From Candidatus Scalindua sp. (lineage in GTDB: Bacteria > Planctomycetota > Brocadiia > Brocadiales > Scalinduaceae): a stretch of 64,000 nucleotides of DNA. The DNA is taken from positions 46,611 to 110,610 of the forward strand of contig JABHIW010000066.1 of NCBI GenBank assembly GCA_018670825.1, given 5' to 3'. A model generated the notes under the pieces. It saw nothing but the letters and a program-made list of their open reading frames with translations, ran no database searches and was not told where the DNA came from. Numbering within the stretch: the first letter of the stretch is position 1; every line of letters begins with the position of its first letter. Of this stretch, positions 62,952 through 64,000 are shown one piece after another. The position numbers and the translations under genes were made by a program.

Positions 62952-63692
62952 CTATTGATAGTCTTCCAATTTAAAATTAAATGCAATCTTCTTTGTGGTG
63001 GTAAAAGGGATACCTAATCGTTTAGCAGGAATATATTTCGCTCTCTTTAACGCCTTAATGGCCGCTTTATCAAGCGATTCACACCCTGCAGATTTTATTA
63101 TCTCTATGTTACCACACTTACCTTTACTGAGAATTGTTACTTCCAATACCGTTGTCCCTTCATGACCCTGCCGTTTGCAACGGGAAGGATAAGAAGGCTT
63201 AAATACGTTTGTAACCACAGCACCCGTTGTTACACCTTTTACTTTAACATCCGCTATTATCTCTTTGGAATCTTGAGTGGCCGTATTGTTTTTCTGTATT
63301 TGTGGTGGTTTAGTCTTGATTTCTTTTTGGGTTTTAAAGTATTCAGCACTATAGGTTATTTCCTGATTTTTCTGTTCTACTTTTTGTATTATTTTTTGTA
63401 CAATTTCCTCTTCAACCTTAATCTGCTCTTTTTCTATAATTTGTGGTTTTTTTACCGGTTGTGGAGTATCAATTTCCTTCTCTTCTACCTTCTGAACTTC
63501 TTCCTTTATATCTTTAACGGATTTTGTGGAAGCAGTTGATGCTACTGACGGCACAAGGTTCATTTTAAGGCTGGATTCACCCTTTCGGAATATCACTTTC
63601 GACTCAGATGTAACTTCGGGCATCATCATAACTACTGCTGCATGTAGCGATAAAGCTATTGATCCGGCTATTATCAGATTTTTTTTATACAT
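62952..63692 (-). CDS. tonB: TonB-family energy-transducing protein
   Basis: A 246-residue protein: one N-terminal membrane helix (about 6-24), a long Lys/Glu/Pro-rich periplasmic spacer (about 50-150, repeats of VEEKE, VKKPQIIEKE and IQKVEQK), and a C-terminal TonB domain (about 165-243: KPSYPSRCKRQGHEGTTVLE, AAIKALKRAKYIPAKRLG). It passes proton-gradient energy from ExbB/ExbD to outer-membrane receptors. The exbD-like gene lies directly upstream on the same strand. Which receptor it serves is unknown; none is in this window. Confidence 0.88.
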   Translation of the reverse strand: MYKKNLIIAGSIALSLHAAVVMMMPEVTSESKVIFRKGESSLKMNLVPSVASTASTKSVKDIKEEVQKVEEKEIDTPQPVKKPQIIEKEQIKVEEEIVQKIIQKVEQKNQEITYSAEYFKTQKEIKTKPPQIQKNNTATQDSKEIIADVKVKGVTTGAVVTNVFKPSYPSRCKRQGHEGTTVLEVTILSKGKCGNIEIIKSAGCESLDKAAIKALKRAKYIPAKRLGIPFTTTKKIAFNFKLEDYQ

Positions 63693-63737
63693 AACTTATT
63701 TTGACGCTATAACCATAAGTAAAATCTAATGAATAAT

Positions 63738-63766
63738 TAGATTCCCACTTTCGTGGGAATGACAAA
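63738..63766. repeat. REP-like hairpin (GATTCCC type), copy 2
   Basis: TAGATTCCCACTTTCGTGGG and following AATGACAAA form a hairpin (ATTCCCAC / GTGGGAAT, loop TTTC). It sits between the exbD-like stop and the tonB start. A relative is at 24871-24900. Confidence 0.55.
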
Positions 63767-63768
63767 TA

Positions 63769-64000
63769 TTATTTGATATTGTTTTCAACGGGTTCCGTTT
63801 CAAAATACACTTCCTTGATATTGTCTCTTCTTAAGGTATCAAGTATGTTTATTACGACTCCGAGGTCAGCTTCTTTATCACCATTAATAAAAATCTTAAC
63901 ACCCTCCTTAATCTCTGTTTTTATTTCTTCAGAAAGGTTTTCGATAAGGACTTCTTCCTTATTAAGAAGTATCCTGTTCTCCTTATCTACGGTAATTGAG
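63769..64000 (-). CDS. exbD: ExbD/TolR-family protein, 3' part only
   Basis: The minus-strand frame is open to the window edge and ends in TAA at 63769-63771. The 77 residues visible, with SITVDKENRILLNKEEVLIE, GVKIFINGDKEADLGVVINI and LDTLRRDNIKEVYFETEP, match the periplasmic part of ExbD (beta strand, then the conserved Asp/Gly-rich turn and helix). The N-terminal helix carrying the proton-path Asp is outside the window. It lies 77 bases upstream of tonB, so an exbB-exbD-tonB operon probably continues beyond 64000. Confidence 0.85.
   Translation of the reverse strand, partial: SITVDKENRILLNKEEVLIENLSEEIKTEIKEGVKIFINGDKEADLGVVINILDTLRRDNIKEVYFETEPVENNIK

Noticed and set aside
1-64000. tRNA, rRNA or insertion-sequence genes
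   Set aside because: I looked for tRNA T-loop-like words in plausible contexts, rRNA-like blocks and transposase motifs and found none that I could support.

Overview
This 64 kb window is AT-rich chromosomal DNA (roughly 39-40% GC by eye) from a diderm bacterium. The Gram-negative envelope is shown by outer-membrane beta-barrels, a complete RND efflux operon, a Mla/MCE lipid-transport operon, TonB/ExbD and more than a dozen predicted lipoproteins. Large hybrid histidine kinases, a c-type-heme sensor kinase, DUF2092/DUF6515 genes and scattered non-coding repeats fit an environmental lineage such as an anammox planctomycete of the Candidatus Scalindua type. There is no rRNA, tRNA or taxonomic marker gene, so that placement is only a guess.

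Layout. (1) 1-2.5 kb: the end of a DinB-like gene, then a metal-associated set (Cys-rich small protein, outer-membrane protein, YHS lipoprotein). (2) 2.7-11.6 kb: a small zinc-ribbon-like gene, two hybrid histidine kinases and a REC-HD-GYP protein. (3) 11.8-16.6 kb: secreted proteins, including two tandem members of an unnamed family, and a potassium-channel-like protein. (4) 16.7-31.3 kb: an envelope block with a DUF4136 lipoprotein, a pentameric ligand-gated ion channel with an N-terminal extension, a beta-barrel, two overlapping LssY_C-like lipoproteins, two related lipoproteins flanking an MscS-family channel, a DUF3313 lipoprotein, a protein with a Cys/His tail and a stand-alone cyclic-nucleotide-binding protein. 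(5) 31.5-34.2 kb: DUF2092, DUF6515 and Lcl/DUF1566 genes in one overlapping operon. (6) 34.6-41 kb: a REC-adenylate cyclase and a 1642-residue hybrid kinase. (7) 41.3-47 kb: a truncated copy, a small lipoprotein and a third full member of the tandem family, then the convergent Mla-type operon. (8) 47.3-56.4 kb: two small ferritin-like ORFs, a Cache adenylate cyclase and a permease/adaptor/outer-membrane-factor operon. (9) 57.2-62.8 kb: a heme-sensor kinase, a double receiver and a hybrid kinase. (10) 62.9-64 kb: tonB and the end of exbD.

The genes suggest sensing linked to envelope physiology. Five kinases, two adenylate cyclases, one cyclic-nucleotide-binding protein and one c-di-GMP phosphodiesterase lie among ion channels, efflux, lipid transport and lipoproteins. 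Sensor domains are visibly shuffled among the kinases.

The most unusual feature is a set of broken gene pieces between intact genes: a deleted member of the tandem family, a 41-residue leader-only copy, a DUF3313/auxiliary-lipoprotein chimera, a duplicated signal-peptide segment just upstream of the mlaE-like gene, and the tail of the zinc-ribbon gene overlapping the end of the HD-GYP gene.
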